From Paucilactobacillus suebicus DSM 5007 = KCTC 3549 (GTDB taxonomy: Bacteria; Bacillota; Bacilli; Lactobacillales; Lactobacillaceae), in the NCBI RefSeq assembly GCF_001434475.1, contig NZ_AZGF01000006.1:61244-125243 (forward strand): a stretch of DNA of 64,000 bases, in the 5' to 3' direction. Positions 21,743 through 28,872 of this stretch are shown piece by piece; position 1 is the first letter of the stretch, and each line of letters opens with the position of its first letter. Below the pieces are notes generated by a model, which saw only the letters and a list, made by a program, of their open reading frames with translations, did not search any database and was not told the DNA's origin. The position numbers and the translations under genes are program-made.

Positions 21743-22333
21743 TTATTTTGTATTGGCTGTGGGACTTGAGTTAGATGTTGTAGTACTTTGAGTAGATGTA
21801 GAATTAGATGTTGGTGACGTGCTGCTACTGGTACTATAAGTTGATTGGCTATTTTCAGAACTGGAACTCATTGTTGGTGAATAATTAGAATAGTCACTAC
21901 TATATGTTTCCTGAACCTTTGCGGAACTACTACTTGAAGGTGAACTATTATAGGTCGACTGAACCTCAGTAGTACTTGAGCTCGACGAACTAGAGCTCTT
22001 CTTTTTATGATGATGCTTCTTCTTACTTGAAGAACTGGTATAAGTAGACACATTAGAGTCGTTATTATTTGTTTCGACAGGATCCCGTTGCTTGATCACA
22101 AAGATAATAATCATGATGACCAAAACGGCAGCGAGGGCTATTAAGATAATTCTAAATAGATGTTTCGGTCTGCGCGGACCCTTGGTACCATTTTTTTTCG
22201 GTTTTTGTCCCTTTGGTGCCTTAGGAGTTTTATTTTTTTTAGAGCCTCGTAAATTGAGACCTTTTTTACCAGTGCTTTTTTGTTGTTTCTTGTCGTATCG
22301 AGCGACACGGCTATTTGGTTCTTGATTGTTCAA
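21743..22333 (-). CDS. Ser/Thr-rich single-pass membrane protein, unknown function
   Basis: I do not recognise a family. 196 residues from a TTG start behind GAGGTGG. The N-terminal 58 residues are strongly basic and low complexity (many KK, PK pairs), then one membrane helix (about 60-81: LFRIILIALAAVLVIMIIIF), then an outside tail rich in Ser, Thr and Tyr with a KKKHHHKKK patch near residue 105. The positive-inside rule puts the tail outside. Such tails are often glycosylated or wall-spanning. A perfect -10 TATAAT lies at 22383-22388 on the minus strand. Confidence 0.75.
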   Translation of the reverse strand: MNNQEPNSRVARYDKKQQKSTGKKGLNLRGSKKNKTPKAPKGQKPKKNGTKGPRRPKHLFRIILIALAAVLVIMIIIFVIKQRDPVETNNNDSNVSTYTSSSSKKKHHHKKKSSSSSSSSTTEVQSTYNSSPSSSSSAKVQETYSSDYSNYSPTMSSSSENSQSTYSTSSSTSPTSNSTSTQSTTTSNSSPTANTK

Positions 22334-22382
22334 AAGACCACCTCAAAAATTGCGTTACGTAATATCGTGATATCATTGTCAT

Positions 22383-22388
22383 ATTATA
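22383..22388 (-). promoter_or_regulatory. -10 element of the Ser-rich membrane protein promoter
   Basis: Minus-strand TATAAT, 50 bases before the TTG start. The best -35 is a poor TTGTCT with 15-base spacing. It lies just past the hairpin at 22408-22441, so this gene is insulated from RNA made upstream. Confidence 0.4.
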
Positions 22389-22404
22389 CACTCTTGCGTA
22401 GATA

Positions 22405-22545
22405 GACAAAAGCCGATTAACTCGAAAGATAATCGGCTTTTGCTATAGGAGTAGAATTATATGATAGCTGCTTGGGAGGACAGCTACCCAGTTTCATTAC
22501 TTGGGAGGAGTAAATGAAAGAGGTTTAATTGGTATGTTTATATAG
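22405..22545 (-). ncRNA. candidate small RNA with two anti-Shine-Dalgarno hairpin loops
   Basis: Minus-strand order: hairpin 1 (22492-22519, TTTCATT / AATGAAA) and hairpin 2 (22465-22486, TAGCTG / CAGCTA), each presenting CCTCCCAAG in or at its loop, then a perfect 12-bp hairpin AAAAGCCGATTA / TAATCGGCTTTT (22408-22441) with a T-run. The loops are complementary to GGGAGG ribosome binding sites, the architecture of LhrC, Rsa and csRNA regulators. A TATATA/TATAAA box lies near 22540 but its -35 is poor. The opposite strand has two start-like ATGs with only 18 and 4 codons, which is the competing reading. Confidence 0.45.
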
Positions 22546-22675
22546 TACATGGCAGGTATGAATTAATTGTGAAGTAATCTTTGTCTTTTGTTGAAGTAAA
22601 TAATATCAACCATTAGAATTGTTTAATAAAAAATAACGATCGGTCAATTAAACCTAGTTTTATTGAATTCCAAGG

Positions 22676-22704
22676 TTGACAATCAGATAATATGGCATTA
22701 AACT
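22676..22704 (+). promoter_or_regulatory. promoter of the T-box transcript
   Basis: TTGACA (22676-22681), 17-base spacer, TAAACT (22699-22704). The T-box leader begins about 25-30 bases downstream. Confidence 0.75.
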
Positions 22705-22734
22705 AACAACATAATTAAATTTGAATGAGAAAAC

Positions 22735-23021
22735 ATTAAAAACACGTTGAGAGGAAAGAGTAGTTCATCCTCGTTGAGTTAGAGAGCCTCAGTTGTGGTG
22801 AGATGAGGTAGAGACGAAATGAACGAAAATCATCCTTGAGTGATTTCTTGAAAGGCTCAGCCGAGTAAAGTAGATTGGAAAGCACCCATTACAGTGCCGG
22901 CGTATGAATGTACGTTGCGAGATCTAGTTAGTGATAGTTAGATGAACATAGGTGGTAACACGGTGTTTTTCCGTCCTATTGATAGTCCAAGTAAATTGGG
23001 TTATCGATAGGGCGTTTTTTT
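22735..23021 (+). promoter_or_regulatory. T-box riboswitch leader with terminator
   Basis: Stem I has the conserved AGAGTA (22757-22762) facing GAAAATCA (22825-22832), with flanking stems AGGA/TCCT and GTTCAT/ATGAAC; distal-loop bases AGAGAG and GGTGAGA follow. The T-box sequence reads AGGTGGTAACACGG (22950-22963), a variant of AGGGTGGNACCGCG that keeps the TGGN tRNA-end-binding bases. A terminator (22972-22984 with 23002-23014, then T7) ends the leader. The specifier best fits ATC (Ile, 22829-22831); AAT is possible. The gene behind it is only 40 codons. Confidence 0.8.
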
Positions 23022-23052
23022 ATTCAAATTAACAAAAGAAGAGGTGGTGGCG

Positions 23053-23175
23053 ATGAAATCGGACATTTCTGACATTAGTCAGATTAGAAACTTAAATCAG
23101 TGGGCAAAAAGCAAACACATATTTTTAACATCTCACCACACACATAGAAATACACATAGTTTTAGTGAAGTATAG
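23053..23175 (+). CDS. 40-codon ORF under T-box control
   Basis: ATG behind AAGAGGTGGTGGCG, reading MKSDISDISQIRNLNQWAKS then KHIFLTSHHTHRNTHSFSEV and TAG. The strong ribosome binding site and its place directly after the T-box terminator make it the expressed gene. No family is recognised. It may be the start of an amino-acid gene whose rest has been lost, or a true small protein. The His/Thr-rich C-terminal half comes from the ACACATA repeats that continue past the stop. Confidence 0.45.
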   Translation: MKSDISDISQIRNLNQWAKSKHIFLTSHHTHRNTHSFSEV

Positions 23176-23245
23176 ATTTCGTACACATAGCAACACATAT
23201 TAAGTAACACACATAGAACACATATCCCGCACTCGCGGACACATA
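23115..23245. repeat. cluster of eight ACACATA motifs
   Basis: Exact ACACATA at 23115, 23140, 23152, 23183, 23193, 23209, 23218 and 23239, with uneven spacing of 9-31 bases. They begin inside the 40-codon ORF and continue after it. No structure or known binding site is recognised. Confidence 0.7.
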
Positions 23246-23326
23246 ATTTTTATAGATTTAAGAAACCAAATAGCGTATAATCGTTTATGTTTTAAGACAT
23301 AGAGCACATATATAATTAAGTGTAGA

Positions 23327-23368
23327 GTTCCCGGACAGTAACCAGCTGTCATAACGGGAACTTTTTTT
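23327..23368 (+). terminator. terminator after the T-box-controlled ORF
   Basis: GTTCCCG / CGGGAAC outer stem with inner GACAG / CTGTC, then seven T. It ends the T-box transcript about 150 bases after the 40-codon ORF. Confidence 0.85.
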
Positions 23369-23370
23369 GT

Positions 23371-23402
23371 AAAAAAAGCCATTCAGTTTATAGCTGAATG
23401 GT
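23371..23402 (-). terminator. terminator of the 79-residue protein gene
   Basis: Minus strand CCATTCAG / CTGAATGG followed by seven T. The 5' arm encodes the last residues (Thr-Ile-Gln) and the TAA stop is in the loop, so stop codon and terminator are fused. Confidence 0.8.
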
Positions 23403-23627
23403 TGTTGATTGATTATTAATCAAGTGTACTGTGACTCTGTCCGTTTTGACGATGGTCTTCATGAGCTTTTCATGCGTGAATTCTTTTAAAGAGTTCAGCG
23501 AAAAGTTTGTTCCATCATTCAAAGTAAAATCGTATTTTTCAACGAAAGTGTCATCTGCGTACTTAGTAATCATTTCAAGTCGTGCCTCTGCATGATCATG
23601 TCTATTAAATAGATTGAGTAGTGACAT
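23388..23627 (-). CDS. 79-residue protein, unknown function
   Basis: Small soluble protein beginning MSLLNLFNRHDHAEARLEMI; ATG behind CGGGGGATATTTGA. I do not recognise a family. The terminator that overlaps its stop codon and its isolated position support a real gene. It lies between the T-box unit and the malolactic 3' tail. Confidence 0.6.
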   Translation of the reverse strand: MSLLNLFNRHDHAEARLEMITKYADDTFVEKYDFTLNDGTNFSLNSLKEFTHEKLMKTIVKTDRVTVHLINNQSTTIQL

Positions 23628-23781
23628 TCAAATATCCCCCGAGATGTATTGTATATACGTTTAACAGTGTAACCGATTACAATGGCAAAAATCAATACAA
23701 TTATATAATATTGGTTAATTATTTCACCTGTATAATTTTTATATCGAACTTTTACGTATGCGGTACAACCAATTATATAAT

Positions 23782-23807
23782 AAAAAAGCCTCAGGATCAC
23801 CCTGAGG
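23782..23807 (-). terminator. terminator of the mleS transcript
   Basis: Minus strand: CCTCAGG, short loop, CCTGAGG, CTTTTTT. It lies 226 bases after the mleS stop codon. Confidence 0.8.
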
Positions 23808-24013
23808 TTATTTCTCTATTCAATTTTCTGCCACGGACGATCATTCAAATTGTTTCTGTCGTTGTAAAAACAATTTGAGTGATCGTCCTTAGATAGTTCC
23901 CATATTTGGGAGTGTCGCGCTATTAAATATGGGTTCCAAGTGCAGTCGATCAATTAGATATTCCCGCCCAACCATTAAATGGTTCACATTCAGCTCGTTC
24001 CGTGTGTGAGCTG
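23782..24013 (-). ncRNA. hairpin-rich 3' tail of the malolactic gene ending in a terminator
   Basis: In minus order after the mleS stop: CAGCTC/GAGCTG (24008-24013 with 23991-23996), AACCATT/AATGGTT (23970-23984), a 13-bp near-perfect repeat (23925-23937 with 23895-23907), a 21-bp repeat with one mismatch (23868-23888 with 23835-23855), and finally a CCTCAGG/CCTGAGG terminator with six T (23782-23807). No ORF fits. It is a structured 3' UTR or a processed small RNA. Confidence 0.5.
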
Positions 24014-24032
24014 AGCCCCAAAATTGCTAGAT

Positions 24033-25697
24033 TTAAAGTGTAACAATCTCAATATCATTAGGCAAGTCCCGATATGCTGGAACCCACGTGTTATCTTTAA
24101 CTACTTGTTTGACATCGTCGATTGGTTGTTGGTTAAGTCCCTGCGCCACGGCTTGCTTTGCCACCGCCACAGCGACTGTCTGACTGAATTCATTTAACTT
24201 AGACACTGGAGGCAACACTGCTGCCCCTGGTTGATCAGGATCCACAATGCCACCGAGACTATGAGCGGCGGCGGAAATCATTTCTTCACTTAACAGTTTT
24301 GCGCTAGCAGCAATAGTCCCTAACCCCAGTCCAGGATAGACGAGCGCATTGTTGGCCTGTCCAATGTTGTAATCAACGCCTTTGTAATTGACTGGTTCGC
24401 TGGAAATACCCGTAGCAACTAATGCGTGACCATCTGACCATTTGATTAAATCGGCTGCTTTTGCTTCAGCCAGCTTGGTAGGATTGGATAATGGGAAAAT
24501 AACGGGTCGCTCAGTGTGAGCAGTCATTTCTTTAACAATCTCTTCCGTAAATGTATCTGGCTGGGTTGATGTACCTACTAAAATCGTAGGATGAACTGCC
24601 TTAACTGCGGCGGCCAGGCTGGTTAGCTCATCAGCGTTGGCGAACTCACTGCGCTGGCGCGCAAATGGTCGTTGCTGAGGGGTTAAATCGTCCATATCAT
24701 CGAACAAAAGCCCCTGTTTATCAACAAGATAGAAATGTTTCTTTGCCTCTTCAGGGCTCATGCCATGGGCGATAAATTCGTCATAAACACGTTTGGCAAT
24801 TCCCGCACCAGCTGTTCCTGCACCAAAACTCATGTAAGTTTGATCTTCTAGCTTTTGCTTTGAAATGTTTAGGGCACCAAGCACTCCAGCTAGCACGATA
24901 ATCCCGGTTCCTTGGATGTCATCGTTGAACGTGGTGATTTGATCCTTGTATTGATTCAAAATATCATCGGCGTTATCGCGACCAAAATCTTCAAAATGGA
25001 GGTACAGTTCAGGGAATAATTCACGTGAAGCTGCGACAAATTGATCTACGAATTCATGGTACTTTTTACCAGTAACTCGCTTGTGATGATTACCAAGGTA
25101 CAGATCATCATTTAGTAATTTATCGTTATTAGTCCCAACATCTAAGACAACCGGGAGAACCTGACTAGGATCAATACCGGCAGCTGCAGTGTAAACCATT
25201 AGCTTACCAACTGCGATATCTACACCTTGAGTCCCCCAGTCACCAATTCCCAAGATTCCTTCGGCGTCAGTGACAACAACTAGCCGAATGTCACGACCGT
25301 CGGCACTGTGTTTCAGGGCTTGCTTAATGTTATCTGGATCATCGATTGATAGGTAAGTGGCATTTTGCGGGTCAGTGTAAAGAGCACTATAGTTTTCGAT
25401 TGAATCAGCAATGGTCGGATCATAGACGATCGGCATAAATTCATAAACATGTTCCGAAAATAGTTTGTAAAAGAGGACATGATTTTCGTTAAACAGCTGC
25501 ATTAAAAATTGACGTTTATCGAGGTCACTATTTTTAGTTGAATATTGAGCGTATGCCTGCTTAACTTGTTGGTCTAGAGTTTGAATTGCGGGTGGTAAGA
25601 TCCCATTTAAACCATATTGATCACGTTCTTCTTTTGTAAAAGCGGTGCCTTTGTTTAAAAATGGATTATGAATTAATTGTTCGGGTGTAATTTTCAT
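24033..25697 (-). CDS. mleS: malolactic enzyme
   Basis: Decarboxylates L-malate to L-lactate with NAD and Mn, giving acid resistance and proton-motive force. Start at the ATG behind CCGGAGGATTAACC (554 residues); the longer frame adds 13 unsupported codons. From memory the sequence follows Oenococcus/Lactobacillus MleA closely: [11 protein letters not shown] at the N-terminus, [47 protein letters not shown]. Oxidative malic enzymes share this fold, but the divergent mleR favours the malolactic reaction. No malate permease follows; instead there is a structured 3' tail. Confidence 0.88.
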   Translation of the reverse strand: MKITPEQLIHNPFLNKGTAFTKEERDQYGLNGILPPAIQTLDQQVKQAYAQYSTKNSDLDKRQFLMQLFNENHVLFYKLFSEHVYEFMPIVYDPTIADSIENYSALYTDPQNATYLSIDDPDNIKQALKHSADGRDIRLVVVTDAEGILGIGDWGTQGVDIAVGKLMVYTAAAGIDPSQVLPVVLDVGTNNDKLLNDDLYLGNHHKRVTGKKYHEFVDQFVAASRELFPELYLHFEDFGRDNADDILNQYKDQITTFNDDIQGTGIIVLAGVLGALNISKQKLEDQTYMSFGAGTAGAGIAKRVYDEFIAHGMSPEEAKKHFYLVDKQGLLFDDMDDLTPQQRPFARQRSEFANADELTSLAAAVKAVHPTILVGTSTQPDTFTEEIVKEMTAHTERPVIFPLSNPTKLAEAKAADLIKWSDGHALVATGISSEPVNYKGVDYNIGQANNALVYPGLGLGTIAASAKLLSEEMISAAAHSLGGIVDPDQPGAAVLPPVSKLNEFSQTVAVAVAKQAVAQGLNQQPIDDVKQVVKDNTWVPAYRDLPNDIEIVTL

Positions 25698-25731
25698 GGT
25701 TAATCCTCCGGGTTTGATTGTTAATGGTGCC

Positions 25732-25761
25732 ATCATAAATGATAGAAAAACTTATAGTCAA
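25732..25761 (-). promoter_or_regulatory. mleS promoter
   Basis: Minus strand TTGACT (25756-25761), 18-base spacer, TATGAT (25732-25737). The AT-rich inverted repeats just upstream are suitable for LysR-type activation by the divergent mleR. Confidence 0.65.
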
Positions 25762-25812
25762 ACTCAGAAACTATGATAAAATAAATTTATATGAGTGGCT
25801 AGGAGGCGGGTT

Positions 25813-26688
25813 ATGAATACTCGGGACTTAGAATATTTTGCTAAATTAGTAGAAATAAAAAATTTTTCTCAGGTTGCTGATGAATTTTCGGTTACCCAGC
25901 CAACAATTACCATGTCTTTAAAACGGTTGGAAGATCATTTTGGTATTCAGTTGATTCACCGTGATCAAAGCCATGGACAATTAACAGTAACGACCGCTGG
26001 TAAGCAGTTGAATGCACGGGCAAAGGTGATTATTGAACAAATGCAGTTAGCTGAGGCCGAATTGGCACGAACCCGACAGTCTAAGATCAAAATCGGGTTA
26101 CCACCAATCCTGGGTAATAACTATCTGCCTCAAATTGCTAGCGAATTGATTAAACATGGCTTAATGAATAATGTTGAAACGGTAGAAAGCGGATCAGATG
26201 ATTTGTTGGAGCAAATTATGTCTGGCAAGCTAGACATTGCACTACTGGGGTCAGTCGGACCGATGAATGAAACTAACATGGATGTGACCCAAATTGGTAG
26301 TTATCCATTCACGATCGTGACACCACCGGAGCACCGACTGGCACAATGCGACCATGTTGCATTTAATGAACTTGGCAATGATGCTTTTGTTTTATTATCT
26401 GCTGGATTTGTCCACGTCAAAGCATTTGAGTGGTTCAAGAAAGAAAGTCAGACGGAACCGGAAGTAATTTATAGAACGCCCGATGTTAGTATTTTAAAGA
26501 AAATGATCACCCAACATGTCGGCATCGGTTTTTTAACTAATATTGCAATTACGGACGAGGATAATCTAGTAGCGACAAGGATCACAGATGCGGACCAGCC
26601 ATTATTTACCATTTCGGTCGTGACTAGAAAGAATCAAATCTTGACGCCTGAGATGAAGATTGTGAAGGAGATTTTACTGCAAAATTAG
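25813..26688 (+). CDS. mleR: LysR-type regulator of malolactic fermentation
   Basis: Start at ATG behind AGGAGGCGGGTT (291 residues). N-terminal winged helix-turn-helix (LEYFAKLVEIKNFSQVADEF, VTQPTITMSLKRLE), linker helix, then a periplasmic-binding-protein-like effector domain that should sense malate. It is divergent from mleS with 115 bases between the start codons, the classical LysR arrangement. The TAG stop starts the first of three tandem palindromic elements. Confidence 0.88.
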   Translation: MNTRDLEYFAKLVEIKNFSQVADEFSVTQPTITMSLKRLEDHFGIQLIHRDQSHGQLTVTTAGKQLNARAKVIIEQMQLAEAELARTRQSKIKIGLPPILGNNYLPQIASELIKHGLMNNVETVESGSDDLLEQIMSGKLDIALLGSVGPMNETNMDVTQIGSYPFTIVTPPEHRLAQCDHVAFNELGNDAFVLLSAGFVHVKAFEWFKKESQTEPEVIYRTPDVSILKKMITQHVGIGFLTNIAITDEDNLVATRITDADQPLFTISVVTRKNQILTPEMKIVKEILLQN

Positions 26689-26808
26689 AGTGTGTAAAAA
26701 ACCGGGTTAGATCATGAGCATTAACGTGATAAATCGAATTATTCCTGGGCTTGGAATTATTTGATTTGTCGGGTTAAGCGGAGTGATCTGGTTTTTGGAA
26801 CACGTTTT
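26689..26808 (+). repeat. 3'-end palindromic element (type C), mleR, tandem copy 1
   Basis: AAAAACC...AGATCA pairs with TGATCTGGTTTTT; GAGCATTAAC / GTTAAGC flank an inner stem GATAAATCGAATTATTCC with its imperfect complement. Begins at the mleR TAG and ends GGAACACGTTTTA. Confidence 0.88.
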
Positions 26809-26816
26809 AAAATTAG

Positions 26817-26937
26817 AGTGCGGAGCACCACGGTTAGATGCTGGCAGATAAGGGTCAATCATTATTGATCGCGGGTTTGGCGGTCAGTGATGATTGACCC
26901 TTATCTGATGGGCATCTGTGGTGTGTAGCACGTTTAA
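26817..26937 (+). repeat. palindromic element (type B), mleR, tandem copy 2
   Basis: CACCAC / GTGGTG, GATGC / GCATC, and a stem CAGATAAGGGTCAATCAT with its complement; three U.G wobbles at the apex. It is preceded by AAAATTAGAGTG, the same bases that end mleR, although no gene ends here. Confidence 0.88.
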
Positions 26938-26940
26938 AAT

Positions 26941-27065
26941 TAGAGTGCGGAGCCAAGCGGTTAGGCATTGTGAGATAGTGGAGAAAATAATTAATCATTC
27001 GTACTTTGAATGATTGGTTATTCTCTCCGTTATCTCATGGATGCCTGCTTGGTGTAGCACGTTTC
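26941..27065 (+). repeat. palindromic element (type B), mleR, tandem copy 3
   Basis: CCAAGC / GCTTGG, GGCAT / ATGCC, stem GAGATAGTGGAGAA with its complement and TTAATCATTC / TGAATGATTGG. Again preceded by AAAATTAGAGTG. It is followed by CACGTTTCGAC. Confidence 0.88.
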
Positions 27066-27090
27066 GACTGTTCAGAATATTTAAGCGGGC

Positions 27091-27131
27091 AGAAACGTGT
27101 CAAAACATGCAGACATCCATGATATATCGAA
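27091..27131 (-). repeat. half-element remnant
   Basis: AAACGTGTCAAAACATGCAG-ACATCCATGATATATCG matches the right half of a minus-strand type B element, close to the intact copy 80 bases further on. Its left half is absent. Confidence 0.5.
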
Positions 27132-27168
27132 AGAAGCTGTAAACCGTTCCGTTCAAAATTTATAGATG

Positions 27169-27288
27169 AAACGTGTCAAAAAGCACAGACATCCATAACA
27201 TAACAACACAGCACGCCAATCGTCCCAATTCAACGATTAACGTGCTGTGTTGTTATGTTACCGATGTCTAAGCGTACTTTTTGACACT
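27169..27288 (-). repeat. 3'-end palindromic element (type B), permease
   Basis: Minus sense: AGAGTGTCAAAAAG, TTAGACATCGG, stem TAACATAACAACACAGCACG and complement, apex TTAATCGT / ACGATTGG with two U.G pairs. It begins at the permease TAG. Confidence 0.9.
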
Positions 27289-28743
27289 CTACAAGTCTTT
27301 ATTAACATCATTTCTAACCTTATACATATTTTTAGTCATTTCCTCAATTCCAACCTTCGAATGTTTTCTAGAATATGAGAAGTAGACGATCATGCCAATA
27401 ATCAGCCAAACTACAAAGCGGATCCACGTTAGCGGATTGAGGTTCAAGATTAGAAATCCGCAGAAGAGAATTGACATGATTGGAACGAATGGGACCCACG
27501 GCGTTTTGAATACTCGCTTAACGTCTGGCCTTGTTTTACGGAGTCTCAATACTGAATATGAAACGAGAATGAAGGCGGTCAGCGTTCCAATGTTGACCAA
27601 CTCTGCCAAGGTTGTGAGGGGCACGAATCCTGCGATGGCAGCAGCGATGATTCCAAATAGCCATGTGGCCTTAAACGGTGTCCCAGTTTTTTTATTAACA
27701 TTGCTAAAGAATTTAGGCATAAGTCCATCACGTGACATTGAGAAGGTAATTCGAGTTTGGCCGTAAAACATTACCAGCATGACGGTGGACATACCGAGTA
27801 TTGCTCCTAAGTCAACAATCCCGGCCATCCAGTTTTGACCTGACATTTTAAGGACGGCTGAAACGGGCCGATCGATAAAGTTGGCAAACAATGAATAGTG
27901 AACAACACCGGTCATAATTGCTGTGACAACCACATAAAGGATTGTGCAAATACCTAAGGCAAGCAACATTGCTCTGGGCAGTGTCTTGGACGGATTAACC
28001 GTCTCTTCGGCAGAAGATGAAATGGCATCGAAGCCGATGAAGGCGAAGAATACGCTGGCAGAAGCTGCAAAAACTCCTTTAAAGCCAAATGGCAGTAATG
28101 GTGACCAATTTGACGGCTTCACGTAGCGAACTGCCACAACGATAAACAAGATCACAACAGCAATTTTAATAACCACCATAATGTTATTAACCCGCTTAGT
28201 TTCTTTAATGCCAATTGAAATCAAAGTGGCAATGGCAAGGATTACTAGTGCTGCCGGTAAATTGAAATAGGATACAGCACCATGACTGAGGCTACCTGGT
28301 GCCGCGGAAATAACTGTGGGTATGTGAATTCCTAATCCGTCCAACATTGATTGGAAGTACCCAGACCAGCCGACCGCGACCGTACAAACTGACAAAAGAT
28401 ATTCTAGCATTAGATCCCAGCCAATAATAAAGGCAATGATCTCGCCAAGGGTGGTGTACGAATAAGTGTAGGCTGACCCCGCAATGGGAACTAGAGAAGC
28501 AAATTCTGCGTAACAAAGCGAAGCAAATAAACAAGCCAAAGCAGCGATGACAAATGAAATCATTAAACCAGGGCCGGCAGTTAAAGCACCGGTTCCGGTA
28601 AGAACGAAAATTCCAGTGCCAATAATGGCACCAATACCGAGCATCGTTAAATCAAAAGTCTTGAGTTCCTTTTTCAATGGACTTGAATAGCTGCCATCGA
28701 TAATTGATGTTAAATCCTTTTTTCTTAATAGATCCAAATTCAT
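27289..28743 (-). CDS. APC-family amino acid permease (YfnA/CAT-like)
   Basis: Amino acid transporter with 12 predicted membrane segments in 484 residues. The first helix shows the substrate motif LGIGAIIGTGIFVLTG and helix 6 FFAFIGFDAISSSAEE. These match the cationic amino acid / YfnA branch; substrate not assigned. Divergent from a PucR-type regulator, suggesting it is the regulated target. The TAG stop starts a type B element. Confidence 0.9.
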   Translation of the reverse strand: MNLDLLRKKDLTSIIDGSYSSPLKKELKTFDLTMLGIGAIIGTGIFVLTGTGALTAGPGLMISFVIAALACLFASLCYAEFASLVPIAGSAYTYSYTTLGEIIAFIIGWDLMLEYLLSVCTVAVGWSGYFQSMLDGLGIHIPTVISAAPGSLSHGAVSYFNLPAALVILAIATLISIGIKETKRVNNIMVVIKIAVVILFIVVAVRYVKPSNWSPLLPFGFKGVFAASASVFFAFIGFDAISSSAEETVNPSKTLPRAMLLALGICTILYVVVTAIMTGVVHYSLFANFIDRPVSAVLKMSGQNWMAGIVDLGAILGMSTVMLVMFYGQTRITFSMSRDGLMPKFFSNVNKKTGTPFKATWLFGIIAAAIAGFVPLTTLAELVNIGTLTAFILVSYSVLRLRKTRPDVKRVFKTPWVPFVPIMSILFCGFLILNLNPLTWIRFVVWLIIGMIVYFSYSRKHSKVGIEEMTKNMYKVRNDVNKDL

Positions 28744-28872
28744 CCGCCCCTTTTTTTGATCTTGAAAGTATTGTATGATTTAAATAATTTTTAATCATTG
28801 TCTAATTTGTCAAAAATGGACGGGTAATTTAGTCGATATATCTAAAACAGATCAGTATCAGGAGGCTTGTGA

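Noticed and set aside
22461..22517. Two tiny plus-strand ORFs (18 and 4 codons) with GGAGG-like ribosome binding sites
   Set aside because: Too short to support; the same bases form two matched hairpins on the minus strand that end at a terminator, which explains the repeated GGGAGGA better. Kept as the competing reading only.
23115..23245. ACACATA cluster as a CRISPR array
   Set aside because: The repeat is only 7 bases, spacing is irregular (9-31), and there are no cas genes in the window.
24033..25697. NAD-dependent oxidative malic enzyme
   Set aside because: The fold is shared, but the sequence follows malolactic enzymes from the N-terminus onward and a MleR-type regulator is divergent; kept as the lesser alternative.
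26689..27065. Tandem elements as a CRISPR array or as insertion sequences
   Set aside because: Units are about 125 bases with unrelated internal stems, no transposase ORF, and no direct repeats of target-site type; the joints carry a gene end instead.
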